A stretch of 64,000 nucleotides of DNA from Melaminivora jejuensis (GCF_017811175.1 NZ_JACWIJ010000002.1:930001-994000), one strand, 5' to 3'; positions 9,889 to 19,141 are shown, counted from the first letter of the stretch. Program-made: numbers and translations. Notes: generated by a model from the letters alone, not told the origin.

Positions 9889-10212
9889 TCATCCGGCCAG
9901 ACCCTGGGCCAGCATGGCGCCCTTGAGTCCGCCCGTGTCCTCGCGCTTCTTCAGCGCCGTGATGCGCGCCACCTGGGCGCCCGACTCTGGCGCCATGCTC
10001 GTCTCCTGCGGTATCGGGGCCGCTTGCGGCAGCCGCTGCTCGGGCGTGATTTCCAGCTGCAGGCGCGCCACCCGCTCGCGGTACATGCGGGCCAGGGCGG
10101 CGTGGTGCTCGGCGGCGCTCTCATGCTCCAGCGCGGCCATGCGCGCCTCGTCCATGGAGCGCTGGGCGCGGCGCATGTAGATCGTGGCGGGGTCGAAAAA
10201 TCGCTTGAACAT
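9889..10212 (-). CDS. hypothetical protein, 107 residues, coiled-coil-like
   Basis: The frame starts MFKRFFDPATIYMRRAQRSM. A charged, Ala/Glu/Arg-rich helical region to about residue 60 (ARMAALEHESAAEHHAALAR, YRERVARLQLEI) is followed by a Pro/Ala tail. There is no signal peptide or membrane segment. The alternating charge suggests an alpha-helical, possibly coiled-coil cytoplasmic protein. I do not recognise the family. A strong terminator follows, which supports a real independent transcription unit. Confidence 0.6.
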   Translation of the reverse strand: MFKRFFDPATIYMRRAQRSMDEARMAALEHESAAEHHAALARMYRERVARLQLEITPEQRLPQAAPIPQETSMAPESGAQVARITALKKREDTGGLKGAMLAQGLAG

Positions 10213-10388
10213 GGCGGGTCTCCAGGCAAAAAAGGGTATGGCGTGACCTTACGTGGGCGCACGGCGCCCGGTGCGTCAGACGAATGCCCCAGCCCGCGCC
10301 GGAAAGCGCGTGGCGGGCGCTGTCGGCGCCAGCGGGCTGCGCCAATGCCGGGCACACTGGCCGGCAGCCACGGTTTCTTCCCCCTGCC

Positions 10389-11831
10389 ATGAAGCTCTCC
10401 CTCTCCCTTCCGACCGGCGAACGCCAGGCCCTGCTGTGGCTGGTGGCGCTGGGCTTTTTCATGCAGACGCTGGACGCGACCATCGTCAACACGGCGCTGC
10501 CGGCCATGGCGCGCGACCTGGGCGAAAGCCCGCTGCAGATGCACTCGGTCATCGTCGCCTATTCGCTGGCCATGGCGGTGCTGATCCCGGCCTCGGGCTG
10601 GCTGGCCGACCGCTTCGGCACGCGCCGGGTCTTCATGTCGGCGATTGCGCTGTTCGTCACCGGCTCGGTGCTGTGCGCGCTCTCGCCCACGCTGCCGCTG
10701 CTGGTGGGCGCGCGCGTGGTGCAGGGCCTGGGCGGCGCGCTGCTGCTGCCCGTGGGCCGGCTGGCGGTGCTGCGCGCCTTTCCGCGCGACGAGTTCATCC
10801 GCGCCATGAGCTTTGTCGTCATCCCCGGACTGATCGGCCCCTTGATCGGCCCGACGCTGGGCGGCTGGCTGGTCGAGTTCGCCTCCTGGCACTGGATCTT
10901 CTGGGTCAACGTGCCGGTCGGCCTGGCGGGCCTGGCAGCGGCGCGGCGCTTCATGCCGGCGGGCGACGCGCAGCCGCCGCGCGGCTTCGATCTGCTGGGC
11001 TACGGTCTGCTGGCCTTTGGCATGGCGGCGGTATCGCTGGGCGTGGAGGCCATGGCCGGCGGCGGGCTGAGCCGGGCCTCGGCGCTGGTGCTGTTGGTCT
11101 TTGGCATCGCCAGCCTGGCCAGCTACGGCCTGCACGCGCTGCGCAGCCGCAATCCGCTGTTCACCCCGGCGCTGTTTGGCGTGCGTACGCTGCGCGTCGG
11201 GTTGCTGGGCAATTTCTTCTCGCGCCTGGGCAGCTCGGCCATGCCTTTCATGATTCCGCTGGTGCTGCAGGTCAGCCTGGGCTACTCGCCCATGCACGCC
11301 GGCATGATGATGCTGCCCACGGTGCTGGGCAGCATGGCGGTCAAGGCGCTGGTGACGCGGCTGGTGCAGCGCTTTGGCTACCGCGAGGTGCTGGTGGCCA
11401 ACACCGCCGTGCTGGCGCTGCTGGTCGGCAGCTTCGCCCTGATGGCGCCGGGCGCGCCGCTGGCGCTGATGGTGCTGCAGCTGGCGCTGTTCGGCGCGGC
11501 TAACTCGACGCAGTTCTCCGCCATGAATACGGTGACGCTGATGGATCTGGAGCCGGGCCACGCCAGCAGCGGCAACAGCCTGCTGTCCATGGTGCAGATG
11601 CTGGCCATGGGCATGGGGGTGGCGCTGGCCGGGGCCGTGCTGGGCAGTCTGCAGGCCAGTGCGGCAGCGCAGGGCGCAGCGGGCACGCTGCACGCCTTTC
11701 GCGTCACCTTCATCTGCATGGGGCTGCTGACGCTGGCGGCCACGGCATTGTTTTTCCAATTGCCGCCGCGTGGCATACACCGGGCGCAGGCCCAGGCTCG
11801 GCAGGACAAGGAGCAGGGCTCGCTGCCCTGA
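10389..11831 (+). CDS. MFS transporter, DHA2 (EmrB/QacA-like) family
   Basis: A 480-residue inner-membrane protein with about fourteen predicted helices, the layout of proton-driven multidrug exporters. The first helix carries LGFFMQTLDATIVNTALPAM, the family motif with an acidic residue in the membrane. The loop after helix 2 reads GWLADRFGTRRVF (motif A), and GGWLVEFASWHWIFWVNVPVG is the classic DHA2 motif near helix 5-6. The substrate is unknown. The ATG at 10389 starts nine residues before the first helix; longer frames upstream add only unlikely sequence. No regulator gene is adjacent. Confidence 0.9.
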   Translation: MKLSLSLPTGERQALLWLVALGFFMQTLDATIVNTALPAMARDLGESPLQMHSVIVAYSLAMAVLIPASGWLADRFGTRRVFMSAIALFVTGSVLCALSPTLPLLVGARVVQGLGGALLLPVGRLAVLRAFPRDEFIRAMSFVVIPGLIGPLIGPTLGGWLVEFASWHWIFWVNVPVGLAGLAAARRFMPAGDAQPPRGFDLLGYGLLAFGMAAVSLGVEAMAGGGLSRASALVLLVFGIASLASYGLHALRSRNPLFTPALFGVRTLRVGLLGNFFSRLGSSAMPFMIPLVLQVSLGYSPMHAGMMMLPTVLGSMAVKALVTRLVQRFGYREVLVANTAVLALLVGSFALMAPGAPLALMVLQLALFGAANSTQFSAMNTVTLMDLEPGHASSGNSLLSMVQMLAMGMGVALAGAVLGSLQASAAAQGAAGTLHAFRVTFICMGLLTLAATALFFQLPPRGIHRAQAQARQDKEQGSLP

Positions 11832-11880
11832 AGCCGGCTGCGGGCCAGCCGCGCGTCCGGCGCCCGGTGCTGGCGCGAAG

Positions 11881-11946
11881 ATTTTTAGTGTTTTCGGCCT
11901 CAAACCCTTTGCCAGCAAGCGTTGACAGCTATTTTTAAAGTAGCAA
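11881..11946 (+). repeat. copy of the interspersed ~60-bp repeat (intergenic)
   Basis: Contains TCGGCCTCAAACCC, CCAGCAAGCGTTGACAGCTA and ends ...TAAAGTAGC, forming the GCTA...TAGC mini-hairpin. It lies between the MFS and AEC genes. Its internal TTG is in frame with the AEC gene and gives a possible but unlikely extended start. Confidence 0.85.
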
Positions 11947-12005
11947 ACATCCTGCCAGCCGCGCCTCTACACTGGCGCCCCTGCCACATTTCTGCCGCTC
12001 GTCCC

Positions 12006-12959
12006 TTGCTGTCCTCCGTTCTTGCGCCTTTGGTACCCGTCGTCCTGTGCATCGCCGTCGGCTTTGCCATTGCCCGTTTCGGCTGGGTGCGCAGCAGCGC
12101 CATCCCTGACCTGTCCAACATCGTCTTTTTGGTGCTGACGCCGGCGCTGCTGTTTCGCACCATGGCGGGTACGCGCGTGCAGGAGCTGGATTTCGCGCCT
12201 GTGGCGCTGTACTTTGCCAGCGCCCTGCTGGTCTTTGGCGCGACGCTGCTGTTGCAGGGCTGGAGCAGCACTGGCGCGGCGCGGGCGCTGGCACATACCT
12301 TCGGCAACACGGTCATGATCGGCGTGCCCTTCGTCGGCCTGGTCTATGGCGAGTCGGGGCTGGTGGCGCTGTTCACGCTGATTTCCATGCATTCGCTGGT
12401 GCTGCTGACGGCGGCGACGTTGGTGTTCGAGCTGGTGCAGGCGCGGGCGCGCCAGGGCCAGCCGGGCGCTGTCGCTGCCTCCCGCTGGCAGACCCTGGGG
12501 CGGGTGGTGAAGAACAGCATCCTGCACCCGGTGCCCCTGCCCATCCTGGCCGGGCTGCTTTTTGCCCAGACCGGGCTGGCACTGCCGCAGGTGCTGGATC
12601 AGGCGCTGGCGCTGCTGGGGCGCGCCGTCGGCCCGACGGCCCTGCTGCTGGTGGGCATCAGCCTGGCCTGCACCCGCGTCGGCCAGCACTGGCGTGCGGC
12701 GCTGCGTATCGCTGGGGTCAAGCTGCTGGCCCTGCCGCTACTGCTGGGCGCGCTGGCCTGGGCGCTGGGCCTGTCCGGCCTGGCGATTGCCGTCATGCTG
12801 ACCACGGCGGCGCTGCCGGTAGGGGCCAATGTGCTGCTGTTCACCCAGCGCTACGGGGCCATGCAGGACGAGGTGTCCTCGGCCATCGCCATCTCGACGG
12901 CGCTGGCGCTGCTCACGCTGCCGCTGATGCTGATGCTGGCGCGGCTTTTCGAGGCATGA
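12006..12959 (+). CDS. AEC family transporter (auxin efflux carrier/malonate transporter type)
   Basis: A membrane protein of about 317 residues with roughly ten helices. The N-terminus LAPLVPVVLCIAVGFAIARF, the middle GNTVMIGVPFVGLVYGE and the C-terminus TTAALPVGANVLLFTQRYG are the conserved stretches of the AEC family. Bacterial members carry dicarboxylates such as malonate or malate, but the substrate here is not shown. The start is uncertain: the TTG at 12006 begins the conserved region, while the open frame reaches back into the repeat at 11881-11946. It faces pdxH convergently, with a small inverted repeat between them. Confidence 0.82.
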   Translation: MLSSVLAPLVPVVLCIAVGFAIARFGWVRSSAIPDLSNIVFLVLTPALLFRTMAGTRVQELDFAPVALYFASALLVFGATLLLQGWSSTGAARALAHTFGNTVMIGVPFVGLVYGESGLVALFTLISMHSLVLLTAATLVFELVQARARQGQPGAVAASRWQTLGRVVKNSILHPVPLPILAGLLFAQTGLALPQVLDQALALLGRAVGPTALLLVGISLACTRVGQHWRAALRIAGVKLLALPLLLGALAWALGLSGLAIAVMLTTAALPVGANVLLFTQRYGAMQDEVSSAIAISTALALLTLPLMLMLARLFEA

Positions 12960-12966
12960 GCTTGTC

Positions 12967-12990
12967 TCAGAGCGTGTTCATGCTCTCAGG
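12967..12990. repeat. short remnant related to the 163-bp inverted-repeat element
   Basis: The sequence CAGAGCGTGTTCATGCTCTC resembles one end of the element at 14882-15044 (AGAGCGTGTT). It forms a stem AGAGC/GCTCT. In the pdxH direction it starts exactly in the stop codon (CCCTGAGAGC), as the larger element does at the ompA-like gene. It may also act as a terminator between the two convergent genes. Confidence 0.4.
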
Positions 12991-13654
12991 GCGCCAGGCG
13001 TTCGCGCCGCCATTGGCCGCCATCCAGCCGGTAGCGCAGCCGGTCGTGCAGTCGGCTCTTGCGGCCCTGCCAGAACTCCCACTGCTGCGGCACCAGCCGA
13101 TAGCCGCCCCAGTGCGGTGGGCGCGGCGGCTGCAGCAGGAATTGCGCGCCGTAGCGGGCCGCATTGGCCACCAGCACGCTGCGCCCGGCGATGACCTGGC
13201 TTTGCGGGCTGGCCCAGGCGCCGATGCGCGAGTCCAGCGGGCGGCTGTGGAAGTAGGCGTCGCTCTCGGCGACGTCCACTTTTTCCACCGCACCCTCAAT
13301 GCGCACCACGCGCTCCAGCTCGATCCAGTGGAACTGCAGCGCGGCAAAGGGGTTGGCGGCCAGCTCGCGGCCCTTGCGGCTGTCGTAGTTGGTGTACCAG
13401 ACGATGCCGCGCGCGTCGTAGCCCTTGATGAGCACGATGCGCGTGCTCGGGCGCTGGTCGGCGCCCACGGTGGCCAGCGTCATGGCGTTGGGCTCGGGCA
13501 CCTGGGCGGCAATGGCCTGCTGCAGCCACTGGTCGAACTGGGCCAGCGGATCGGCCAGCGAGGCGTCCTCGCTTAGCTCGGCGCGCTCGTAGCTCTTGCG
13601 CAGGTCGGCGATGGTGGTGGACAGGGCGGGGCGTTCGGTGCTCATGGCTGCCAT
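12986..13654 (-). CDS. pdxH: pyridoxamine/pyridoxine 5'-phosphate oxidase
   Basis: An FMN enzyme that oxidises pyridoxine/pyridoxamine phosphate to pyridoxal phosphate, the last step of B6 synthesis and salvage. The 222-residue product shows the family signatures [40 protein letters not shown], the FMN-binding [12 protein letters not shown] and the C-terminal [16 protein letters not shown]. Length is close to the usual ~215. GAGGG lies nine bases before the ATG at 13654; an internal ATG at 13645 is the alternative. It is 12 bp after the ggct-like gene and is probably in one operon with it. Confidence 0.95.
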   Translation of the reverse strand: MAAMSTERPALSTTIADLRKSYERAELSEDASLADPLAQFDQWLQQAIAAQVPEPNAMTLATVGADQRPSTRIVLIKGYDARGIVWYTNYDSRKGRELAANPFAALQFHWIELERVVRIEGAVEKVDVAESDAYFHSRPLDSRIGAWASPQSQVIAGRSVLVANAARYGAQFLLQPPRPPHWGGYRLVPQQWEFWQGRKSRLHDRLRYRLDGGQWRRERLAP

Positions 13655-13666
13655 TGTGCAGCGCCC

Positions 13667-14269
13667 TCAGCGCTCGCCGCCGCCCCCGACCAGGCTCAGC
13701 AGCCGCGCCAGCGCCCGGTCGTGGATGCCCAGGCGCTGCAGTTCGGCGTGGGTGGCCTCGGCGTAGTCGCGCGTGCTGCCGTAGATGCCCTGCGCCTGCG
13801 CGAAGATCTGCCGGTAGTGCTCGTCGGGCAGCACGCCGGTGTGGTTGGGGCTGCGCCGCGACAGCGTGAAGGCCAGGGCGTGCACCGGCCCGGCCTCGGT
13901 GCGGCAGGTCAGCCAGCGCGGGTCATAGACGCCCAGCACCATCTCGCGCTGCCACAGGGCCGGGAACATGGCCGCCACCTCGTCGCGCGCAATGCGGTAG
14001 GCCATGCCCCGGCAACTGCCGCCGGGCAGCATGGCAAAGACCAGGCCCGGACATTCGGGCGTGCCCCGGTTGACGCGGCTCCACATCTTCAGCGCCCGGT
14101 GCCAGCCATGCACCGTGGCCGGGCGGCGCTCGACATACGGGAATTCAGGCCGCCAGATCAGCGAGCCGTAGCCGAAGAGCCACAAGTCCTGCTGCCCGCC
14201 CCACTCGCGCAGGGTGCGCTGCAACATGGGGGCGGGGTCGCGCGTGGCGGCGTGGGCGGAGGGCAGCAT
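13667..14269 (-). CDS. gamma-glutamylcyclotransferase (ChaC-like)
   Basis: A 200-residue cytoplasmic enzyme of the ChaC/GGCT fold, which releases 5-oxoproline from gamma-glutamyl peptides such as glutathione. LWLFGYGSLIWRPEF is the substrate-binding loop. WQREMVLGVYDPRW supplies the conserved catalytic glutamate, and ALAFTLSRRSPNH lies in the C-terminal half. It is immediately upstream of pdxH (12 bp) and divergent from the OmpA-like gene, so the gap 14270-14339 should hold both promoters. The upstream start could be one of two ATGs; the first is used. Confidence 0.88.
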   Translation of the reverse strand: MLPSAHAATRDPAPMLQRTLREWGGQQDLWLFGYGSLIWRPEFPYVERRPATVHGWHRALKMWSRVNRGTPECPGLVFAMLPGGSCRGMAYRIARDEVAAMFPALWQREMVLGVYDPRWLTCRTEAGPVHALAFTLSRRSPNHTGVLPDEHYRQIFAQAQGIYGSTRDYAEATHAELQRLGIHDRALARLLSLVGGGGER

Positions 14270-14279
14270 GAGGGGAATC

Positions 14280-14285
14280 TACAAT
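14280..14285 (+). promoter_or_regulatory. -10-like box (TACAAT) upstream of the OmpA-like gene
   Basis: TACAAT lies 55 bp before the ATG. There is no clear -35 box at 17 bp, so this is a tentative sigma-70-type call. Confidence 0.3.
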
Positions 14286-14339
14286 CGGCGGGTTTTGTCC
14301 AACGCTACCGATTATTCACAAGCCCCGGGAGTTCCGATC

Positions 14340-14882
14340 ATGTCCTTCAATGCCTCCGACGACGACAGCCAGCAGCGCTTCGCCCTCGGCTTTCTCTTTG
14401 CCCTGATCACGCTGATCATCGCCACCGTGCTGGGCGTGGTGGTCTTCAAGCGCGGCATCCAGCGTGCGCCGGTGGCAGCTCCGGCAGCCGTGGCAGTGGC
14501 CGAGCCGGCACCCGTGGCTGCCGCAGCGCCCGGTGTGGTCGTGACCGAGGAGGCTGCCGTGGTGGTCGAGGGCGGCGTGGTCAAGTTCTACTTCGCCAGC
14601 GGCAAGGTCGATCTGGCGCCCGGCGCTGCCGAGGCCCTGCAGGACGTGGCGCGCGGCGTGAACGAGGGTGGCCGAAGCGCTGCCATCTCCGGCTACCACG
14701 ACGCCACGGGCGACGCTGCCCTGAACGCCGAGCTGGCCAAGCAGCGCGCCGTGGCCGTGCGCGAGGCGCTGCTGGCGCTGGGTGTGGCCGAGGACAAGGT
14801 GGAGCTGAAGAAGCCCGAAGTCACCCAGGCCGACGGCAACAACGCCCAGGCGCGCCGCGTGGAAGTGCTGCTGCTGCCCTGA
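14340..14882 (+). CDS. OmpA-family protein with N-terminal membrane anchor
   Basis: A 180-residue protein. One membrane helix (GFLFALITLIIATVLGVVVF, residues ~18-37) is followed by an Ala/Pro/Val-rich linker to about 75 and an OmpA-like peptidoglycan-binding domain (VKFYFASGKVDLAPGAAEAL; ISGYHDATGD; LAKQRAVAVREALLALGV; NNAQARRVEVLL). This suggests a periplasmic domain tethered to the inner membrane that touches the cell wall. GGGAG precedes the ATG. Its stop codon is shared with the left end of a 163-bp inverted-repeat element, and a terminator follows at 15094. Confidence 0.85.
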   Translation: MSFNASDDDSQQRFALGFLFALITLIIATVLGVVVFKRGIQRAPVAAPAAVAVAEPAPVAAAAPGVVVTEEAAVVVEGGVVKFYFASGKVDLAPGAAEALQDVARGVNEGGRSAAISGYHDATGDAALNAELAKQRAVAVREALLALGVAEDKVELKKPEVTQADGNNAQARRVEVLLLP

Positions 14883-15044
14883 GAGCGTGTTTACGATCCC
14901 CGCGCGGGTGCGCGAGCGCGGCCTCGGGCGGTCTGCGGCGTTGCAAATCCTCGCGATAGCACGGGCTATCGCTGCGGTTTGCGCCTGCCAGCCCATCCCG
15001 ATCCGCACCCGCGCCCCTGCGCGCGGAGATCGTAAACACGCTCT
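14882..15044. repeat. 163-bp element with 25-bp terminal inverted repeats (MITE-like)
   Basis: The ends match as inverted copies over about 25 bp with one mismatch (AGAGCGTGTTTACGATC... and its complement ...GATCGTAAACACGCTCT). A perfect internal hairpin, GCGATAGC / GCTATCGC, lies at 14954-14973. There is no coding capacity. It occupies most of the 374-bp gap 14883-15256, between the ompA-like stop and that gene's terminator, so it was probably inserted there. The rest of the gap holds the terminator and the edd leader. Confidence 0.75.
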
Positions 15045-15093
15045 GAGCGAGTCGGCAACAAGCGGGCCGGCACCGGCCTGCGCCCATCCCACC

Positions 15094-15120
15094 AGCCCGG
15101 CATTGCCGGGCTTTTTGTTG
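15094..15120 (+). terminator. rho-independent terminator after the OmpA-like gene
   Basis: AGCCCGGC-ATT-GCCGGGCT stem followed directly by TTTTTGTTG. Confidence 0.85.
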
Positions 15121-15256
15121 TCCCTGCCCATGCCGACACCGCCAGCAGGTGCGCAGGCCTACGCCGCCGCAGGAGGGGAGGGCTACCATGCCGGGTGTCT
15201 GGCCAGACGGCCGGACGGCCAGGAGGCCAGTTCAGATGTCAGGAGGTACGCCCACC

Positions 15257-17101
15257 ATGCCGCGCAACGCCATCGATACCGTCCACCGCGTCACCGAACG
15301 CATCCGCGAGCGCAGCGCGCCCACGCGCGGCGCCTACCTGGAGCGCACTGCCGCCTGGGGCCGGCGTGAGCACAGCATGGATCGCCTGGGCTGCGCCAAC
15401 ATCGCGCACGCCGTGGCCGGCATCCCGAACAACGACAAGCTGCGCATCGTGGTCGAGCGTGGGCCGCACATCGGCATCGTCACGGCCTACAACGACATGC
15501 TGTCGGCGCACGCGCCGCTGCAGTCCTACCCCGACCTGATCAAGGACGAGGCGCATCGCCAGGGCGCGACGGCGCAGGTCGCCGGCGGCGTGCCGGCCAT
15601 GTGCGATGGCGTCACCCAGGGCACGCCGGCGATGGATTTGTCGCTGTTCTCGCGCGACACCATCGCCATGGCGACTGCCGTGTCGCTCAGCCACGATGTC
15701 TTCGACGGCGCGCTGCTGCTGGGCGTGTGCGACAAGATCGTGCCCGGCCTGCTGATCGGCGCGCTGCACTTCGGCCATCTGCCCACGGTCTTCGTGCCTG
15801 CCGGGCCCATGCCCTCGGGCCTGTCCAACAGCGAGAAGGCCCATGTGCGTGAGCAGGCTGCCCAGGGCCTGGTGGGACGCGACGAGCTGCTGCGCGCCGA
15901 GATGGCGGCCTACCACGCGCCGGGCACCTGCACCTTCTACGGCACGGCCAACAGCAACCAGACCCTGCTCGAAGCCATGGGCCTGCACGTGCCGGGCACG
16001 GCCTTCGTCAATCCGGGCGAGCCGCTGCGCCGCGAGCTGACGCGCGAGGCCGTGCGCACCGTGCTGGGCCGATCTAGTGGGCCGGGCGGGCCGGGCGGCT
16101 GGCGCTGCCCGCCCATCAGCCAGGTGGTGGACGAGCGCGCCATCGTCAACGCCATGGTGGCGCTGCTGGCCACGGGCGGCTCGACCAACCACCTGATCCA
16201 CTGGGTGGCGGTGGCGCGCTCGGCGGGCATGGCCATCGATTGGCAGGATTTCTCCGACCTGTCGGCCGTCGTGCCGCTGCTGGCGCGGGTCTATCCCAAT
16301 GGCAGCGCCGATGTGAATCAGTTCCAGGCAGCGGGCGGGCCGGGCTATGTCATCCGCGAACTGCTGGACGCCGGCCTGATGCACGAGGACGTGCTCACCG
16401 TGCGCGCGGGCGGCATCCGCGAATACACCCGGCTGCCGCAGGGCGATGCAGCGCAGCGCCTGCACTGGACGGACATTGGCGCCAGCGCCGACGACCATGT
16501 GCTGCGCCCGGTGGCCCAGCCTTTCAGCGCCACCGGCGGACTCAAGGTGCTGAGCGGCAACCTGGGGCGCAGCGTCATCAAGGTCTCTGCCGTGCCCGAG
16601 GATCGTCACGTCATCGAGGCGCCGGCGCGGGTGTTCGACTCGCAGGCGGCGCTGCTGGCGGCGTTCCACGCCGGTGAGCTCGATGGCGACGCGGTCTGCG
16701 TGGTGCGCTGGCAGGGGCCGCGCGCCAACGGTATGCCCGAGCTGCACAAGCTGACGCCGCCGCTGGCCGTGCTGCAGGGCAAGGGCCATCGGGTGGCACT
16801 GGTGACCGACGGGCGCATGAGCGGCGCCTCGGGCAAGGTGCCGGCGGCCATCCATGTCGTGCCCGAGGCGCTGGCCGGCGGGCCGATCGCCCGGGTGCGC
16901 GACGGCGACCTGATCCGCCTGGACAGCGTGGCCGGCACGCTGGATGTGCTGGTCGATGCGGACACCTGGGCCGCACGCGAGGTGGCGCAACTGCCCGCGC
17001 AGCAGGCCCAGGACAGCTCCCACGGCCTGGGCCGGGAGCTGTTTGCCGGCTTTCGGCGCAACGCCCTGGGCGCCGAGGAAGGGGCTTGCACATGGCTGTG
17101 A
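15257..17101 (+). CDS. edd: phosphogluconate dehydratase
   Basis: The first enzyme of the Entner-Doudoroff branch, converting 6-phosphogluconate to 2-keto-3-deoxy-6-phosphogluconate. The 614-residue product belongs to the ILVD/EDD Fe-S dehydratases. Conserved cysteine regions are visible ([39 protein letters not shown]), with [15 protein letters not shown] and the C-terminal [26 protein letters not shown] lies ten bases before the ATG at 15257, preferred over upstream starts. It is followed with a slight overlap or short gap by eda, the usual edd-eda operon. Confidence 0.95.
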   Translation: MPRNAIDTVHRVTERIRERSAPTRGAYLERTAAWGRREHSMDRLGCANIAHAVAGIPNNDKLRIVVERGPHIGIVTAYNDMLSAHAPLQSYPDLIKDEAHRQGATAQVAGGVPAMCDGVTQGTPAMDLSLFSRDTIAMATAVSLSHDVFDGALLLGVCDKIVPGLLIGALHFGHLPTVFVPAGPMPSGLSNSEKAHVREQAAQGLVGRDELLRAEMAAYHAPGTCTFYGTANSNQTLLEAMGLHVPGTAFVNPGEPLRRELTREAVRTVLGRSSGPGGPGGWRCPPISQVVDERAIVNAMVALLATGGSTNHLIHWVAVARSAGMAIDWQDFSDLSAVVPLLARVYPNGSADVNQFQAAGGPGYVIRELLDAGLMHEDVLTVRAGGIREYTRLPQGDAAQRLHWTDIGASADDHVLRPVAQPFSATGGLKVLSGNLGRSVIKVSAVPEDRHVIEAPARVFDSQAALLAAFHAGELDGDAVCVVRWQGPRANGMPELHKLTPPLAVLQGKGHRVALVTDGRMSGASGKVPAAIHVVPEALAGGPIARVRDGDLIRLDSVAGTLDVLVDADTWAAREVAQLPAQQAQDSSHGLGRELFAGFRRNALGAEEGACTWL

Positions 17102-17178
17102 ACCGCAAGGAGGAGGGCGCAACGGCAGCAATCGCAGGGTGCGCTGCTGCTGCTGCGCCTCGGCCCAAGTCTCTGCCC

Positions 17179-17813
17179 ATGCCCTTGACTGCGCTGGATG
17201 TGGTGCGCGACGCGCCGGTCATCCCGGTCATCGTGTTGCACGAGGTGCGCCACGCCGTACCGTTGGCGCGCGCCCTGGTGGCCGGCGGCATCCGCATGTT
17301 GGAGATCACGCTACGCACGCCGCAGGCGCTGCAGGCCATGCGCGCCATCGCTGCCGAAGTGCCGCAGGCCGTGGTCGGCGCCGGCACCGTGCGCCAGGCA
17401 GCCGATGCCGAGGCGGCCCAGCGCGCCGGCGCGCGTTTTGCCGTCAGTCCGGGCCTGACCCCGGCGCTGGCGCGTGCCTGCCGGGCGCTGGCCCTGCCGC
17501 TGCTGCCCGGCGTGGCCACGGCCAGCGAGATCATGGCCGCGCAGGACGAGGGCCTGAACGCGCTGAAATTCTTCCCGGCCATGCAGGCGGGGGCACGGCC
17601 ATGCTGCGGGCCTGGCAGGGGCCGTTTGCCGACGTGCTGTTTTGCCCCACGGGCGGCGTGCAGCCGGACAACGCCCCGCAGCTGCTGGCCTTGCCCAACG
17701 TGGCCTGCGTGGGTGGCTCGTGGCTGGCGCCGGCAGCAGCGCTGGAGCGGGGCGATTGGGCACAGGTCACCGCGCTGGCGCGGGCTGCCTGCAGCCTGCG
17801 CGGTCTGGATTGA
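17179..17813 (+). pseudogene. eda: 2-keto-3-deoxy-6-phosphogluconate aldolase, single-base frameshift
   Basis: The second Entner-Doudoroff enzyme, splitting KDPG into pyruvate and glyceraldehyde 3-phosphate. Rebuilt length is about 211 residues, normal for Eda. Motifs seen are [22 protein letters not shown] (catalytic Glu), VVGAGTVR, and [10 protein letters not shown] with the Schiff-base lysine. After this comes [21 protein letters not shown] in another frame. The switch is in a run of five G (17589-17593); a sixth G restores the protein. As this enzyme is central when edd is present, a sequencing error is more likely than real loss. An in-frame ATG at 17092 overlapping edd is an alternative start. 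Confidence 0.88.
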
Positions 17814-17825
17814 CAATAAATTTGA

Positions 17826-17886
17826 ATAAAAAACGGCTCAAACCCAATGCCAGCAAGCGGTGACAGCTATCTTTTTCATAGTTAAT
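17826..17886 (+). repeat. copy of the interspersed ~60-bp repeat (intergenic)
   Basis: AAACGGCTCAAACCC, then CCAGCAAGCGGTGACAGCTA and TC...CATAGTT. It lies between eda and the recombinase stop. Confidence 0.85.
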
Positions 17887-17911
17887 TGAGCTGAAGCGCT
17901 GCGCTGCCTGC

Positions 17912-19141
17912 TCAGGGCTGCCCCCAGCCCAGGCGGTGGGCCTGCGACGTGGCATCGTGGCGGGCATCGTCCTCGGTGTGCAGGTAGATGCTGGTGGTGG
18001 CGATGTTGGCGTGGCCCAGGTTGTCGCGCACCATCTTCAGATCCATGCCATCGCTTTGGTGCGTGCCGGCGGTGTGGCGCAGCCAGTGTGCCGAGGCCTG
18101 CTCGATGTGGCAGGCCGCGCCCTCGTGCTGCGGGCCGCAGGCGCGCAGGCGCGCAGCCGTCTGGCGCACGATGTCCTTGACCAGGGTATGGATGGCGCTG
18201 CGGCTCAGAGGGCGGGCGCCTTCCAGCGTCGCTGAGGCGCCGATCACCGGCAGCAGCAAGGGGCGCTCCTCGCCCTCCCGGGGCAGATCGGGCAAGGCGT
18301 GCGCCCGGCGGTAGCGCGCCAGCTCCTGCACCAGCTCATCGGTGGCAGGCAGGGTGCGCGTCTTGCTGCCCTTGCCCTGGACGGACAGCCACCAGCGCAA
18401 CTGGCCGTCCGTGCCCTGGCGTGCGTGGAAGTCGCCCATCCGGTTGCCACAGACTTCGGAAATGCGCAGCCCGGCCAGATACAGCAGTGAGAACAGCCAG
18501 CGGTAGCGCGCCGCGTGCAGGGCCTGGCGTGGAGTGTCGGCGGGCAGGGCCTCGATGGTGGCGCGTACCTGCGCCCAGTGCTCCTGTGGCAGGAAGCGGC
18601 TGACCTGCCGGCTGCCGGCTGCCGCCTTGCGCCGGCGCAGGGCCAGGGGGTTGCCGGCCAGGTAGCCGGCCTGCACCAGCCAGTTGAACAGATTGTTCAG
18701 GATGGTCATGGCCTGGCGCTGGCTGGCGCGATCCAGCGGGCCGGCGAAGGGGCGCCAGTGCGGCGAGGCGCGCGGCGCCTTCTGCGCCACCTGCATGACC
18801 CAGCGCTCGGCGGGCTGCGGGTCGGCCAGGAAGCGCTCGTAGAGCAGGAAATCCTCGTGCGCCAGATCGGACAGCGCCTTGCCGTGCTGGTGTACGCACC
18901 ACAGCAGCAGGCGCTCGGCCTCCTTGCGGTAGCTGGCCAGCGTGGCCGGCGAATCCTGGTAGCGCGCCAGCCAGGCCAACACCGCCGTGCGGTCGTCATG
19001 CGCCGCCACCTGTGCCAGACCCCGGCCCCGATTGCGCCCGTGAGCGCCCGACAGGTGGGGGGAGGCCGGCTGTCCCTGGGTTGCGGGCAGGCCGCTCGGG
19101 GAGGGTAAGGAGTTGATGGATCGTCCGGGGGCAGCGTTCAT
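17912..19141 (-). CDS. tyrosine recombinase/phage-integrase family protein
   Basis: A 409-residue site-specific recombinase. The N-terminal SAM-like core-binding domain (~50-170) includes TLASYRKEAERLLLWC and MTILNNLFNWLVQAGYLAGN. The catalytic domain shows all key residues: Arg in LLYLAGLRISEVCG, Lys in VQGKGSKTRTLP, His-x-x-Arg in SAHWLRHTAGTH, His in LGHANI and the Tyr nucleophile in TTSIYLHTEDDARH. It is longer than XerC/XerD (about 300) and has a ~45-residue polar N-terminal tail. No attachment site, phage or integron genes are nearby. It diverges from a KfrA-like gene across a 108-bp AT-rich gap full of palindromes, suggesting joint regulation. Confidence 0.9.
   Translation of the reverse strand: MNAAPGRSINSLPSPSGLPATQGQPASPHLSGAHGRNRGRGLAQVAAHDDRTAVLAWLARYQDSPATLASYRKEAERLLLWCVHQHGKALSDLAHEDFLLYERFLADPQPAERWVMQVAQKAPRASPHWRPFAGPLDRASQRQAMTILNNLFNWLVQAGYLAGNPLALRRRKAAAGSRQVSRFLPQEHWAQVRATIEALPADTPRQALHAARYRWLFSLLYLAGLRISEVCGNRMGDFHARQGTDGQLRWWLSVQGKGSKTRTLPATDELVQELARYRRAHALPDLPREGEERPLLLPVIGASATLEGARPLSRSAIHTLVKDIVRQTAARLRACGPQHEGAACHIEQASAHWLRHTAGTHQSDGMDLKMVRDNLGHANIATTSIYLHTEDDARHDATSQAHRLGWGQP

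Noticed and set aside
9951..11918. A 655-residue minus-strand frame across the MFS gene
   Set aside because: Composition (Gln/Arg/His-rich) is typical of the antisense frame of a GC-rich membrane-protein gene.
11922..12005. Extended start of the AEC transporter inside the repeat (TTG at 11922)
   Set aside because: The added residues come from the repeat and are not part of the conserved transporter N-terminus; kept only as a note.
14821..15189. Open frame across the inverted-repeat element
   Set aside because: It is produced by the repeat itself and has no start signal or recognisable domain.
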